A stretch of DNA of 43,831 bases from Planctomycetota bacterium. GTDB taxonomy: Bacteria; Planctomycetota; UBA1135; GCA-002686595. The notes under the pieces were generated by a model. That model saw only the letters and a program-made list of their open reading frames with translations, was not told where the DNA came from and searched no databases. Shown here one piece after another: positions 1 to 7,758 of the stretch; the stretch's first letter is position 1; the number at the start of each line of letters is the position of its first letter. The translations under genes were made by a program, and so were the position numbers. Location of the stretch: the NCBI GenBank assembly GCA_029212845.1, contig JARGPD010000012.1, positions 1 to 43,831 on the forward strand, in the 5' to 3' direction.

Positions 1-340
1 GGGGGGGGGGGGGGGGGGGGGCGGGCGGGCGCGTGGGGGTCGGCGGCGCGCCCCCGTGGGAGCGTAGGGCGGCTGGGGGCGTCGGGGGGGAGGGGGGGGG
101 CTTGGGAGGGGGGACGGCTCGGGGGGGCTTTTTAGCGCCGCTGACCCCCTCGGGGTGGCGCGACTCCGCGCTTGGCGGGTGCCTTGTGCTTGGCTCTCGC
201 TGGGGGGAGGGGCGTTCTGCCGTAGTTGGTGGTCGGCCGTCGATTGCGTTCTGCCGCAGTGCGTGGCCGATCATCGGTCGCGTTCTGCCGCGGTTGGTGG
301 TCGGCCTTTCGCGGCGGTGGCTTGGGGGGTGGATATGCAA
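1..340. other. G-rich gene-free window edge
   Basis: No credible gene is present. The first 21 bases are pure G, and G homopolymers continue to about 125. Open frames crossing this stretch translate to Gly/Arg/Ala-rich low-complexity sequence without any recognisable domain. The left part is probably a sequencing or assembly artefact at a contig end. From about 130 onward the composition becomes more normal and the segment contains a short tandem repeat, annotated separately. Confidence 0.6.
212..313. repeat. 34-bp imperfect tandem repeat, three units
   Basis: The 10-mer GCGTTCTGCC recurs at 212, 246 and 280, exactly 34 bp apart. Units 1 and 3 also share GTTGGTGGTCGGCC; unit 2 is more diverged. 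There is no unique spacer between repeats, so this is a tandem repeat, not a CRISPR array. It lies downstream of rpsU, in gene-free sequence. Confidence 0.7.
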
Positions 341-383
341 GAACCCCGCGCCGGACCGGGTGGCGGTCCTGGCAGCGGGGTTC
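341..383 (-). terminator. Hairpin downstream of rpsU, probable terminator
   Basis: A perfect 9-bp stem pairs GAACCCCGC (341-349) with GCGGGGTTC (375-383). A second perfect 5-bp stem, GGACC/GGTCC, is nested inside the loop. It lies 46 bases past the rpsU stop. The following T tract on the minus strand is weak (TTGCATATCC), so classical rho-independent termination is plausible but not certain. Confidence 0.45.
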
Positions 384-428
384 GCGCGAGCTGCTAGGGG
401 CGGCTCGGCGGCTCGGCGGGCGCGGGGC

Positions 429-644
429 TTAGCCCCGGCGGACGCGCGCTTGGTGCTTGCGCTGGGCGCGCAAGATGGTGCGCATGCGCTCGCGGCGCTC
501 GCGGCGGCGCTCGTCGGAGCGCTTCTCGTGCCACGTGCTCGCCTTGGCGAGACGGAAGACACCACTGGAGTTGCAGGAGCGCTTGAAGCGACGCAGAGCA
601 GCCTCGAGGGACTCGTTGCTACGGACCTGGACCTTGATCGGCAT
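429..644 (-). CDS. rpsU: 30S ribosomal protein bS21
   Basis: This gene encodes a 71-residue, strongly basic protein matching bS21, the small-subunit protein near the anti-Shine-Dalgarno end of 16S rRNA, which helps translation initiation. The start MPIKVQVRSNESLEAALRRF and the following KRSCNSSGVF are typical of the family; the C-terminal half is an Arg/Lys/Glu-rich helix (RRRERRERMR). The frame stays open further upstream to 872, but that extension has no family similarity, so the ATG at 644 is chosen. The length is normal for bS21. The gene is transcribed away from recD2, with a 145-bp divergent spacer holding a candidate promoter and a hairpin beyond the stop. No strong Shine-Dalgarno sequence precedes the start. 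Confidence 0.95.
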   Translation of the reverse strand: MPIKVQVRSNESLEAALRRFKRSCNSSGVFRLAKASTWHEKRSDERRRERRERMRTILRAQRKHQARVRRG

Positions 645-709
645 GGACTTGACTTGTCTCTGTTCTTGACGGGGGTCTCGGGGGCGGAGGGCTCCCGAAA
701 GGGCGGAAC

Positions 710-738
710 AGTCTAGGGGAATCGCCCGGAAAAGCCAA
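710..738 (-). promoter_or_regulatory. Candidate sigma-70 type promoter for rpsU
   Basis: On the minus strand, TTGGCT (738-733) and TAGACT (715-710) are separated by exactly 17 bases. Each box matches the housekeeping consensus at four of six positions. The predicted transcript would have a leader of about 60 bases before the rpsU ATG. This is a visual match only. Confidence 0.35.
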
Positions 739-789
739 GACCCCGGGCGGCAACTGGATTTCGAGGCGAGCGCCTGCGATCCTCTTCCG

Positions 790-3054
790 ATGGATCGGGG
801 CAATCGGACGACAGGCTCACCGACCGGCGCCCCGGGCACGGACGTGCTGCAGGGCGTCGTGGAGATCGTCACGTTCCACGCCGAGGACAGTGGCTACACG
901 GTCCTAAGGCTCTACCCGGACGACGGTTATGGCGACCCGGACGACATGATCGTGGGCCGCGTGACCGCCGTGGGTGAGATGGGCGCGCCGGCCGAGGGGC
1001 TGCACCTCAAGCTCAGCGGCGAGTGGACCAGCCACAAGAGCCATGGGCGCCAGTTCCGCTTCGTCACGGCCGAGGTGCTCGAGCCGTCGGACAAGCGCGG
1101 CCTGGTGAAGTACCTGGCCTCGAAGTCCTTCCGTGGCATCGGCGAGAAGACGGCCGAGCGCATCGTCGACGCGCTCGGGCTCGAGGCCCTCGACGTGATC
1201 CGCGCCGCGCCCGAGAAGCTGGTCGGGATCCCGGGACTCAAGGGCGCCATCCGCGAGGAGCTGGTCGAGACGCTCAAGACCCACCACGCCGACCACAAGC
1301 TGCGCGCCTTCCTGACCGGGCTCGAGCTCAACCGCTGGCAGATCGACGCGGTCACCAAGAAGTTCGGGCCAGACTGCGAGGAGGCCCTGCGCGCGAACCC
1401 CTACATGCTGGCGCGCGGCATCAGCGGCATCGCCTTCCGCACCGCCGACCGCGCCGCCAAGAGCCTCGGCATGGAGCCCGACGCGCCCGAGCGCATCGAG
1501 GCGGCCCTCGTGTGGCTGCTGCGCCAAGCCGCCGACGACGGCCACTGCATGCTGACCGAGACGGCCCTCTTCGAGCGCGGCACCGGCCTGCTCGGTGACA
1601 ACCTCGACCGCAGCAGCTTCGACGACGCCCTCGCGGTCCTGGCCGCGCGGGACGAGGTCCTGCTCGACGACGACACGCGCCACAACGCCGCCGGCGACGG
1701 CGTGCCGCTGGTGTACCTGCCGATGTACCACGCCTGCGAGCGGCTGCTCAGCGCAAACCTGGCCGCCCTGTGCAGCGGCGAGGTGCCCGGACTGGCCGAC
1801 GAGGAGTCGCTGAAGGCGATCGAGGCCGGCGCCGGCTTCGAGCTGCACCCCGACCAGCGCGCCGCCGTCCAGGGCCTGCTCTCGACGCCCGTCGGCCTGC
1901 TCACCGGCGGCCCTGGCGTCGGCAAGACGACCGTGCTCAAGCTGGTCGTCGAGCTGGCCGAGCGCGCCGGGCTCAAGGTCATCTGCGCCTCCCCCACCGG
2001 CCGCGCCGCCAAGCGCATGAGCGAGGCCACGGGCCACGAAGCTGGCACCGTGCACCGCACCCTCGGCTACGACCCCGTCGAGCGCGCCTTCAGCCACAAC
2101 GCCGACAAGCCCCTGGTCGCCGGGCTCGTGATCATCGACGAGGTCTCGATGCTGGACCTCGTGATCGCCCACGCCCTGGTCAAGGCGATCGCGCGGCCGA
2201 CGCGCCTGATCTTCGTCGGCGACCCCAACCAGCTGCCCTCGGTCGCGGCGGGCAACGTGCTCAGCGACCTGCTGGACTCGACCCGCATCCCGACCTGGCG
2301 CCTGACGCGCATCTTTCGCCAGGACGAGTCCAGCCGCATCGTCACCAACGCCCACCGGCTGCTCGACGGCGAGCGCCCCGAGCTGCCGCCGCCCGTGCGC
2401 GGCGGTGCCTCCAAGAGCGACTTCTACTTCTTCCCGGCCGAGGGCGAGGACCAGGCCGCCGCGCGACTCGTCGACGTGGTCACCGAGCGCATCCCCCAGA
2501 CCTTCGGCCTCGACTGGACCACCGACGTGCAGGTGCTCAGCCCGATGTACGCCGGCGCCTGCGGGGTCGACGAGCTCAACGAGCGCCTGCGCGAGCGCCT
2601 GCCGAAGAAGGGCCACGAGCTCGTGCACCGCGAGCGCACCTGGCGCGTCGGCGACCGCGTGATCCACACCAAGAACGACTACGAGCGCGAGGTCTTCAAC
2701 GGCGACATGGGCTTCGTCGAGGCCGTGTACTCGGACGGCACGGGCCTCGTCGTGCGCTACCCCGAGCAGGACCTCCTGTACACCCTGGACGACCTCTCGG
2801 ACCTGCGCTGTGCCTTCGCGATCACCGTGCACCGCAGCCAGGGCAGCGAGTACCCGTGCGTGGTGATCCCGCTCGTGACGCGCCACTACGTGATGCTGCA
2901 GCGGCACCTCTTGTACACGGCCATCACCCGCGCGCGCTCGCTCCTGGTGCTGGTCGGCTCCGAGCGCGCGCTCGACATGGCGATCGAGAACGCGGACCAG
3001 GCCGAGCGCTCCAGCGGGCTCGCCGACCGCCTGCGCGCCCTGCTGCCGGGCTGA
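790..3054 (+). CDS. recD2: RecD2-type ATP-dependent 5'-3' DNA helicase
   Basis: A 754-residue superfamily 1B helicase of the RecD2 type, the form found without RecBC and linked to DNA repair and replication-fork processing. The N-terminal region is followed by helix-hairpin-helix sequence at about residues 110-155 (FRGIGEKTAERI, LVGIPGLKGAI), diagnostic for RecD2 rather than RecBCD RecD. The helicase core shows Walker A GGPGVGKTT (373-381, Lys379), Walker B VIIDEVSM, motif III VGDPNQLPSVAAGN, motif V AITVHRSQGSEYPCVV and motif VI LLYTAITRARSLL. The length is normal for the family. The ATG at 790 is the first start after the divergent spacer. No recB or recC homologue is nearby, and an inverted repeat lies just past the stop. 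Confidence 0.94.
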   Translation: MDRGNRTTGSPTGAPGTDVLQGVVEIVTFHAEDSGYTVLRLYPDDGYGDPDDMIVGRVTAVGEMGAPAEGLHLKLSGEWTSHKSHGRQFRFVTAEVLEPSDKRGLVKYLASKSFRGIGEKTAERIVDALGLEALDVIRAAPEKLVGIPGLKGAIREELVETLKTHHADHKLRAFLTGLELNRWQIDAVTKKFGPDCEEALRANPYMLARGISGIAFRTADRAAKSLGMEPDAPERIEAALVWLLRQAADDGHCMLTETALFERGTGLLGDNLDRSSFDDALAVLAARDEVLLDDDTRHNAAGDGVPLVYLPMYHACERLLSANLAALCSGEVPGLADEESLKAIEAGAGFELHPDQRAAVQGLLSTPVGLLTGGPGVGKTTVLKLVVELAERAGLKVICASPTGRAAKRMSEATGHEAGTVHRTLGYDPVERAFSHNADKPLVAGLVIIDEVSMLDLVIAHALVKAIARPTRLIFVGDPNQLPSVAAGNVLSDLLDSTRIPTWRLTRIFRQDESSRIVTNAHRLLDGERPELPPPVRGGASKSDFYFFPAEGEDQAAARLVDVVTERIPQTFGLDWTTDVQVLSPMYAGACGVDELNERLRERLPKKGHELVHRERTWRVGDRVIHTKNDYEREVFNGDMGFVEAVYSDGTGLVVRYPEQDLLYTLDDLSDLRCAFAITVHRSQGSEYPCVVIPLVTRHYVMLQRHLLYTAITRARSLLVLVGSERALDMAIENADQAERSSGLADRLRALLPG

Positions 3055-3070
3055 CCCCGAGCCCTTGGAA

Positions 3071-3089
3071 GTGATCACTTTTTGATCAC
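3071..3089. promoter_or_regulatory. GTGATCA inverted repeat after recD2
   Basis: GTGATCA (3071-3077) and TGATCAC (3083-3089) form a perfect 7-bp stem around a CTTTT loop, 17 bases after the recD2 stop and about 190 bases before the next gene. It is strikingly AT-rich for this genome. It could be a short terminator for recD2 or a repressor site; no T tract follows the stem. Confidence 0.35.
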
Positions 3090-3276
3090 GGCGCAACTTT
3101 CCGAGCGCAGTCCCGCGGCTTGCTCCGTAGCTGCTCGCCAGCGCCGAAATCAGCCGCCTGGCCCCACCGAGGCCCGGCTGCGACCTTCGCAGATCGCGCT
3201 CGCTCGACCTCCGAGCCGCCCCTCGACCCGACGGCCTTCGCCCCGCACCACGGGCGCACCGTCCCGCCCCGACGCT

Positions 3277-4059
3277 ATGCTGCGCACTTCGTTCCCGACT
3301 TCCATGGCCCTGCGAACCACCACCCCCACCCTGGACCTCGACCAGGGCCCGTACCGCCTGCGCTTCGCAAGGACCGAGGCCGACGTCGATGCGGTCGCCA
3401 AGCTCCGCCACCGCGTGTTCCAGGTCGAGCTCGCCGGCGGCGAGCCCAACGCCGACGGCGCCGACCGCGACCGCTTCGACGAGCAGTTCGATCACCTCAT
3501 GATCGAGGACCGCGACGAGGGCGTGGTCGGCACCTACCGGCTGCAGGTGGCGGCCAACGCGCGCGAGGCCGAGGGCTTCTACACCGCCAGCGAGTTCGAC
3601 CTCGCCCCGCTCGAGCCGATCCTCGAGGAGGCCATCGAAGCCGGTCGTGCGTGCGTCGCCTCGACCCACCGCAAGGGCCTCGCCCTGTCGCTCCTGTGGC
3701 GTGGCCTGGCCGAATACCAGCGCCACAACGGCAAGCGCTACTTCTTCGGCTGCTCGTCGATCACCAGCCGCGTGCCCGCCGAGGGCCTCGCCACCTACGC
3801 GTGGCTCGAGGACCAGGGCCACCTGCACCAGCACTTCCAGCTGAGCCCGCGCCCCGAGCTGGCCTGCCACGCCAACGGGCAGGCCTTCCAGGGGGTCGTC
3901 ACCGGCGTGGCGCCGCTCTTCCGCATCTACCTGCGCTACGGCGCCAAGGTCTGCAGCCTGCCCGCGGTCGACAGCGAGCTGGGCACGATCGACTTCGTCA
4001 CCATGCTCGACCTCGAGGACCTCGCGCCGGGCACGGTGGAGAGCTTCGGAGTCCGCTGA
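3277..4059 (+). CDS. OlsB-like GNAT-fold N-acyltransferase (putative ornithine/amino-acid lipid synthesis)
   Basis: A protein of about 260 residues resembling the COG3176/OlsB family, which transfers a 3-hydroxyacyl chain from acyl-ACP to the alpha-amino group of ornithine, giving a lyso-lipid. Family-like segments are LRHRVFQVE near the N terminus, DRFDEQFDHL, GTYRLQVA, the acyl-CoA/ACP-site-like GRACVASTHRKGLALSLLW, YFFGCSSIT, and the C-terminal YLRYGAKVCSLPAVDSELG followed by TIDFVTMLD. The frame stays open upstream to 3082, but that stretch looks non-coding; the ATG at 3277 is chosen, with 3304 as alternative. Its stop overlaps the start of the next gene (TGATG), an acyltransferase of the type that completes ornithine lipid. 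The substrate amino acid cannot be read from sequence. Confidence 0.8.
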   Translation: MLRTSFPTSMALRTTTPTLDLDQGPYRLRFARTEADVDAVAKLRHRVFQVELAGGEPNADGADRDRFDEQFDHLMIEDRDEGVVGTYRLQVAANAREAEGFYTASEFDLAPLEPILEEAIEAGRACVASTHRKGLALSLLWRGLAEYQRHNGKRYFFGCSSITSRVPAEGLATYAWLEDQGHLHQHFQLSPRPELACHANGQAFQGVVTGVAPLFRIYLRYGAKVCSLPAVDSELGTIDFVTMLDLEDLAPGTVESFGVR

Positions 4060-4847
4060 TGGCGCGCGCCCTCGCCGCACCCCTGGCGATCCTGCGGGGC
4101 GCCGCCATCGTCCTCTGGACCCTCGCCGCCTGGTCGGTCTGGATCGGCGTGCTGGCCCTCGGTAGCCAGCGCTCGGCGCGCCTGCGGCCGCGCATCATGG
4201 GGCGCTGGAGCCGCGGCTGCCTGTGGGTCTTCGGCGGACGGATCGAGGTGGTCGGCACGCCACCCGAGGCGCCCTTCCTGCTGGTCTCGAACCACCTGTC
4301 GTACGTGGACGTGATCGTGATCGCCTCGGCCGCTCCGGCGCGCTTCCTGTCGCGCGCGGACGTGGCCGACTGGCCCGGCATCGGACCGATCGCGCGCTCG
4401 GCCGGCACCCTGTTCATCGACCGCGCCGCCAAGCGCGACCTGCCGCGGGTGATCGCCCAGGTGCAAGGCGCCTTCGAGGCCGGCCACGGGGTCATCTTCT
4501 TCCCCGAGGGCACCTCCAGCGGCGGCGCCGAGGTGCTGCCCTTCAAGCCCTCGCTCTTCCAGTTCGCCGCCGCGACGGGCACGCCCGTGCACTGCGCCAG
4601 CCTCAGCTACGAGCGTCCGCCCGGTCGCGAGTCGGCGGCCAAGAGCTTGTGCTGGTGGGCCGACATGGCCTTCGGCAGCCACGCCTTCGGCCTGCTCGCG
4701 CGACCCGGCTTCACCGCCCGGCTGGAGTTCGCGCCCGAGCCCGTCGCCGCCGCCGATCGCAAGGACCTCGCCGCCCTCGCCCAGGCCCAGGTCGAGGCGC
4801 TCTTCGTCCCGACCGACGCCACGCGCGGAGCGGGGACGAGCGCGTGA
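4059..4847 (+). CDS. PlsC/OlsA-like 1-acyl-glycerol-3-phosphate or lyso-ornithine-lipid O-acyltransferase
   Basis: A 262-residue membrane-bound acyltransferase of the PlsC/LPLAT family. A hydrophobic segment spans about residues 5-35. The catalytic H-x4-D motif is visible in SNHLSYVDVIV, and the second conserved block is FFPEGTSSGG. In this family the enzyme O-acylates a lyso-lipid using acyl-ACP or acyl-CoA at the inner membrane face. The ATG overlaps the stop of the OlsB-like gene by one base, implying translational coupling. The pairing strongly recalls olsB-olsA, so O-acylation of a lyso-aminolipid is favoured over ordinary phosphatidate synthesis; that is inference from context. The downstream fusion gene starts with a GTG overlapping this stop. 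Confidence 0.88.
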   Translation: MARALAAPLAILRGAAIVLWTLAAWSVWIGVLALGSQRSARLRPRIMGRWSRGCLWVFGGRIEVVGTPPEAPFLLVSNHLSYVDVIVIASAAPARFLSRADVADWPGIGPIARSAGTLFIDRAAKRDLPRVIAQVQGAFEAGHGVIFFPEGTSSGGAEVLPFKPSLFQFAAATGTPVHCASLSYERPPGRESAAKSLCWWADMAFGSHAFGLLARPGFTARLEFAPEPVAAADRKDLAALAQAQVEALFVPTDATRGAGTSA

Positions 4848-7561
4848 CGCCCGCGCGCAGCACGCTCGCCAAGAAGCGCTGGTGGCTGCTCGGCTACCTG
4901 CTGCTGCTGGCGGCGAGCAGTCTGTATCAGGTCGCGCACGAGGACCCCGCGCGCCCCGGCGACAGCGACCTGGTCGCCGTCGAGCTCAGGCCCGAGCTCC
5001 CCACCGGGGGTCGCTTGGAAGGCAGCGAGCACGGCGTCCGGGTGATGCACCTCGACCTCGGCGCGGGCGACGGGACGCCGGTGCTGTTGCTGCACGGCAG
5101 CCCCGCCAGCGGGACCGAGCTGCGCGCCCTCGGCGAAGCGCTCGCCACCGCTCCGGGCGGCCAGACCCGGCGCGTGATCGTGCCCCAGCTGCCCGGCTTC
5201 GGCGACTCGGAGCGCGACGTCCCGGACTACTCGGCCAGGGCCGAGGCGGGCTACTGCCTGCAGCTGCTCGACCAGCTCGGCATCGAGCGCGTGCACGTCG
5301 TCGGCCACAGCATGGGCGCGGCCGTGGCCCTCTGCATGGTCGAGCGCGATGCCCTGCGCGTCGAGTCCCTCTCGCTCGTCGCCGGCCTCGGCGTGGTCGA
5401 GCTCGAGCTGTTCGGCACGCACCTGCTCAACCATCTCGTGCACGGCGCCCAGCTGAACCTGCTGCGCCTCGCGCACCATGGGCTGCCGCACTTCGGGGCA
5501 CTCGACGACTCGCTCCTGAGCGTCGAGTACGCGCGCAGCTTCTACGACACCGACCAGCGGCCCCTGCGCGAAGTGCTGGAGACCTGGGCCGGGCCGAGCC
5601 TCATCCTGCACGGCCAGGGCGACTTCCTCGTGCCGCCGGCCGCCGCCAAGGAGCACGCCCGGCTGCTGCCCCAGGCCGAGCTGCTGCTGCTCGAGAGCGA
5701 CCACTTCCTGGTGTTCACCGACCCGACCGGGACCGCCGACTACCTCGGGCGCTTCCTCGAACGGGTCGAGGCTGGCCAGGCGCCGACGCGCGGCCAGGCC
5801 CTCGCCGCCGACCCGAGCCTCCTAGCGACCAGCACCGCGCCCTTCGACCCGTCCTCGATCCCGCCCGCCACCGGTCCTGCCCTGCTGCTGTTGATGCTCT
5901 TGTTCGCCGTCGGCACGCTGGTCTCCGAGGACCTCGCCTGCATCGCCGCGGGCATGCTCGTCGCCCAGGGTCGCGTCGAGTTCTGGCCGGCGGCCCTGGC
6001 CTGCTTCCTGGGCATCTACATCGGCGACATGCTGCTGTACCTGGCCGGGCGCTTCTTCGGCGCGGCCGCCATCAACCGCGCGCCGATCAACTGGGTGCTG
6101 AGCGAGAAGAGCGTCACGCGCGCCTCGGCCTGGTTCGACAAGAACGGCGCGCGCGCGGTCTTCCTCTCGCGCCTGATGCCGGGCCTACGCCTGCCGACCT
6201 ACTTCGCCGCCGGCGTGCTGCGCGCGGGCTTCTGGCGCTTCACGCTCCTGTTCTTCCTCGCCTCCTTGCTGTGGACGCCGCTGCTCGTCGGCTTCGCCGC
6301 CTGGCTCGCGACCCACGTCACCGACTCGATGGCCTGGTTCGAGGAGTACTCGCTGCTCGCCTTCCTCGCGCTGCTCGCCGCCGTGCTGCTGGTCGAGCGC
6401 GTCCTGATCCCGCTCTGCACTTGGCGCGGCCGGCGGCTCTTCGTCGGCCGGGTGCGCCGCTGGACGCGCTGGGAGTTCTGGCCGCGCTGGCTCTTCTACC
6501 CGCCGGTCATCCTGCACATCGCGCGCCTCGCCCTGCGCCATCGCAGCCTGGCCCTGGTCGGCGCCGTCAACCCCGGCATCCCCGGCGGCGGCTTCGTCGG
6601 CGAGTCCAAGGCCCAGATCCTCAGCGCCTTCGGCCCAACATCCGAGGCGATCGCCGACTGGATCCTGCTCGAGCCAACCAGCGCCAAGAGCGAGCAGCCC
6701 GCGGGCCGCCGAAGCGACCTTCAGGATCGGGGGACGACCGCCGAGGCCGCCAGCTCCACCTTGGACCCGGGTGACGCTGGCGTGCCCCGCTCGAACCGCG
6801 AGCGCGCGCGCGCCTTCGTCGCCGAGCATGGCCTACCCGTGGCCTTCAAGCCCGACGTCGGCGAGCGCGGCGCGGGGGTGCGCATCCTGCGCACCGAAGC
6901 CGAGCTCGACGACGCGCTCGCCCGCCTCGATCGGCCCTGCCACCTGCAACGCTTCGCGCCGGGTCCAGAGTACGGCGTCTTCGTCGTGCGGCGCCCCAAG
7001 GCCGATGGCAGCGCCGGCCCGATCGAGCTCTACTCGATCACCGCCAAGCGACCCTACGCCGTCACGGGGGACGGCAGCAGCAGCCTCGAGCGCCTGATCC
7101 TCGCGGACCGGCGCGCGGTGGTGCAGGCCAAGCAGCACTTCGAGACCCACGCCGAGCGCCTGCAGGAGGTGCCCGCCGCCGGGGAAGAGGTCGTGCTCTG
7201 CGACCTCGGCACCCACTCGCTCGGCGCGCTCTTCCTGGACGCGAACGACGAGGGCACCGAGGAGCTGCGCGCGGCCCTCGCCCAGGTGTGCGAGCCCTTC
7301 CGTGGCCTGCACTTCGGCCGCTTCGACCTGCGCGTCGCACCACCCCACGAGCTCGGCTCGGGCCGCGGGATCGCGGTCATCGAGCTCAACGGCATGACCG
7401 CCGAGGCGGCCCACATCTACGACCCGCGCCATGGCGTGGGCTACGCCTGGCGCACCCTGTGCGACCAGTGGACCCTGGCCTTCGAGATCGCCGCGGCCAA
7501 CCACGCCCGCGGTGCCAGCTACCCCAGCCTCGGCACGCAGCTGCGCGCGCTCTTCCGCTAG
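4844..7561 (+). CDS. Alpha/beta-hydrolase :: DedA/VTT membrane :: ATP-grasp-like three-domain fusion
   Basis: A 905-residue fusion protein. Residues 13-31 form a membrane anchor. An alpha/beta-hydrolase follows, with oxyanion HGSP (84-87), nucleophile elbow GHSMG (Ser156), Asp260 in GQGDFLVPP and His287 in ESDHF. Residues 340-535 are a DedA/SNARE-associated (VTT) domain with several membrane helices and the family motif FLSRLMPGLRLPTYFAAG (440-457). Residues 576-905 resemble an ATP-grasp ligase: NPGIPGGGFVGESK (576-589), VAFKPDVGERGAGVRI, and the metal-site-like ELNGMTAEA (from 847). A low-complexity stretch of about 35 residues interrupts this domain near 620-650. The GTG start overlaps the PlsC stop (GTGA). 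DedA proteins are linked to lipid translocation, so the gene probably belongs to lipid modification; substrates are unknown. Confidence 0.85.
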   Translation: MTPARSTLAKKRWWLLGYLLLLAASSLYQVAHEDPARPGDSDLVAVELRPELPTGGRLEGSEHGVRVMHLDLGAGDGTPVLLLHGSPASGTELRALGEALATAPGGQTRRVIVPQLPGFGDSERDVPDYSARAEAGYCLQLLDQLGIERVHVVGHSMGAAVALCMVERDALRVESLSLVAGLGVVELELFGTHLLNHLVHGAQLNLLRLAHHGLPHFGALDDSLLSVEYARSFYDTDQRPLREVLETWAGPSLILHGQGDFLVPPAAAKEHARLLPQAELLLLESDHFLVFTDPTGTADYLGRFLERVEAGQAPTRGQALAADPSLLATSTAPFDPSSIPPATGPALLLLMLLFAVGTLVSEDLACIAAGMLVAQGRVEFWPAALACFLGIYIGDMLLYLAGRFFGAAAINRAPINWVLSEKSVTRASAWFDKNGARAVFLSRLMPGLRLPTYFAAGVLRAGFWRFTLLFFLASLLWTPLLVGFAAWLATHVTDSMAWFEEYSLLAFLALLAAVLLVERVLIPLCTWRGRRLFVGRVRRWTRWEFWPRWLFYPPVILHIARLALRHRSLALVGAVNPGIPGGGFVGESKAQILSAFGPTSEAIADWILLEPTSAKSEQPAGRRSDLQDRGTTAEAASSTLDPGDAGVPRSNRERARAFVAEHGLPVAFKPDVGERGAGVRILRTEAELDDALARLDRPCHLQRFAPGPEYGVFVVRRPKADGSAGPIELYSITAKRPYAVTGDGSSSLERLILADRRAVVQAKQHFETHAERLQEVPAAGEEVVLCDLGTHSLGALFLDANDEGTEELRAALAQVCEPFRGLHFGRFDLRVAPPHELGSGRGIAVIELNGMTAEAAHIYDPRHGVGYAWRTLCDQWTLAFEIAAANHARGASYPSLGTQLRALFR

Positions 7562-7645
7562 CGACCCACGCGACGGGTCGCGCCCGTCGGCGCCAGGCCG
7601 CCCCAGCGCGGTGGATCGAGCCGGTGGAGCGGCGTGGGCACGAGA

Positions 7646-7689
7646 GCGCCGGGCGACTCCTCGGGGGTGGCTGAGGAGGCGCCCGGCGC
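7646..7689. terminator. Bidirectional hairpin terminator between convergent genes
   Basis: A 10-bp stem (7646-7655 with 7680-7689) and a 6-bp stem (CTCCTC with GAGGAG) are separated by one mismatch and close a 10-base loop. It sits between the end of the fusion gene at 7561 and the end of the M56 gene at 7759. The symmetrical hairpin can serve both strands. No clear T tract follows. Confidence 0.6.
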
Positions 7690-7694
7690 GGGGT

Positions 7695-7712
7695 CTGTCG
7701 AGGTCTCGACAG
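7695..7712. repeat. Perfect 8-bp inverted repeat CTGTCGAG-GT-CTCGACAG
   Basis: Two 8-base arms are separated by only two bases, directly after the larger hairpin in the same convergent spacer. It may reinforce termination for the minus-strand gene or be a protein-binding palindrome. Nothing further supports either role. Confidence 0.4.
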
Positions 7713-7758
7713 CTGGGGCTAGCTGGCGCGCGCGAGGCAGCGCTCGCAGCCGCTCGGG

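Noticed and set aside
212-313. CRISPR array
   Set aside because: The repeats are contiguous 34-bp units without unique spacers, imperfect, and no cas gene is present.
33-716. Protein genes in the G-rich left edge
   Set aside because: The frames cross homopolymer runs and the antisense of rpsU; composition is low complexity and no start or domain is convincing.
904-4080. Antisense open frame of 1058 codons across recD2 and the OlsB-like gene
   Set aside because: It is a shadow of genes with strong motifs on the other strand; its translation is Ala/Gly/Val/Leu-rich without domains, as expected in GC-rich DNA.
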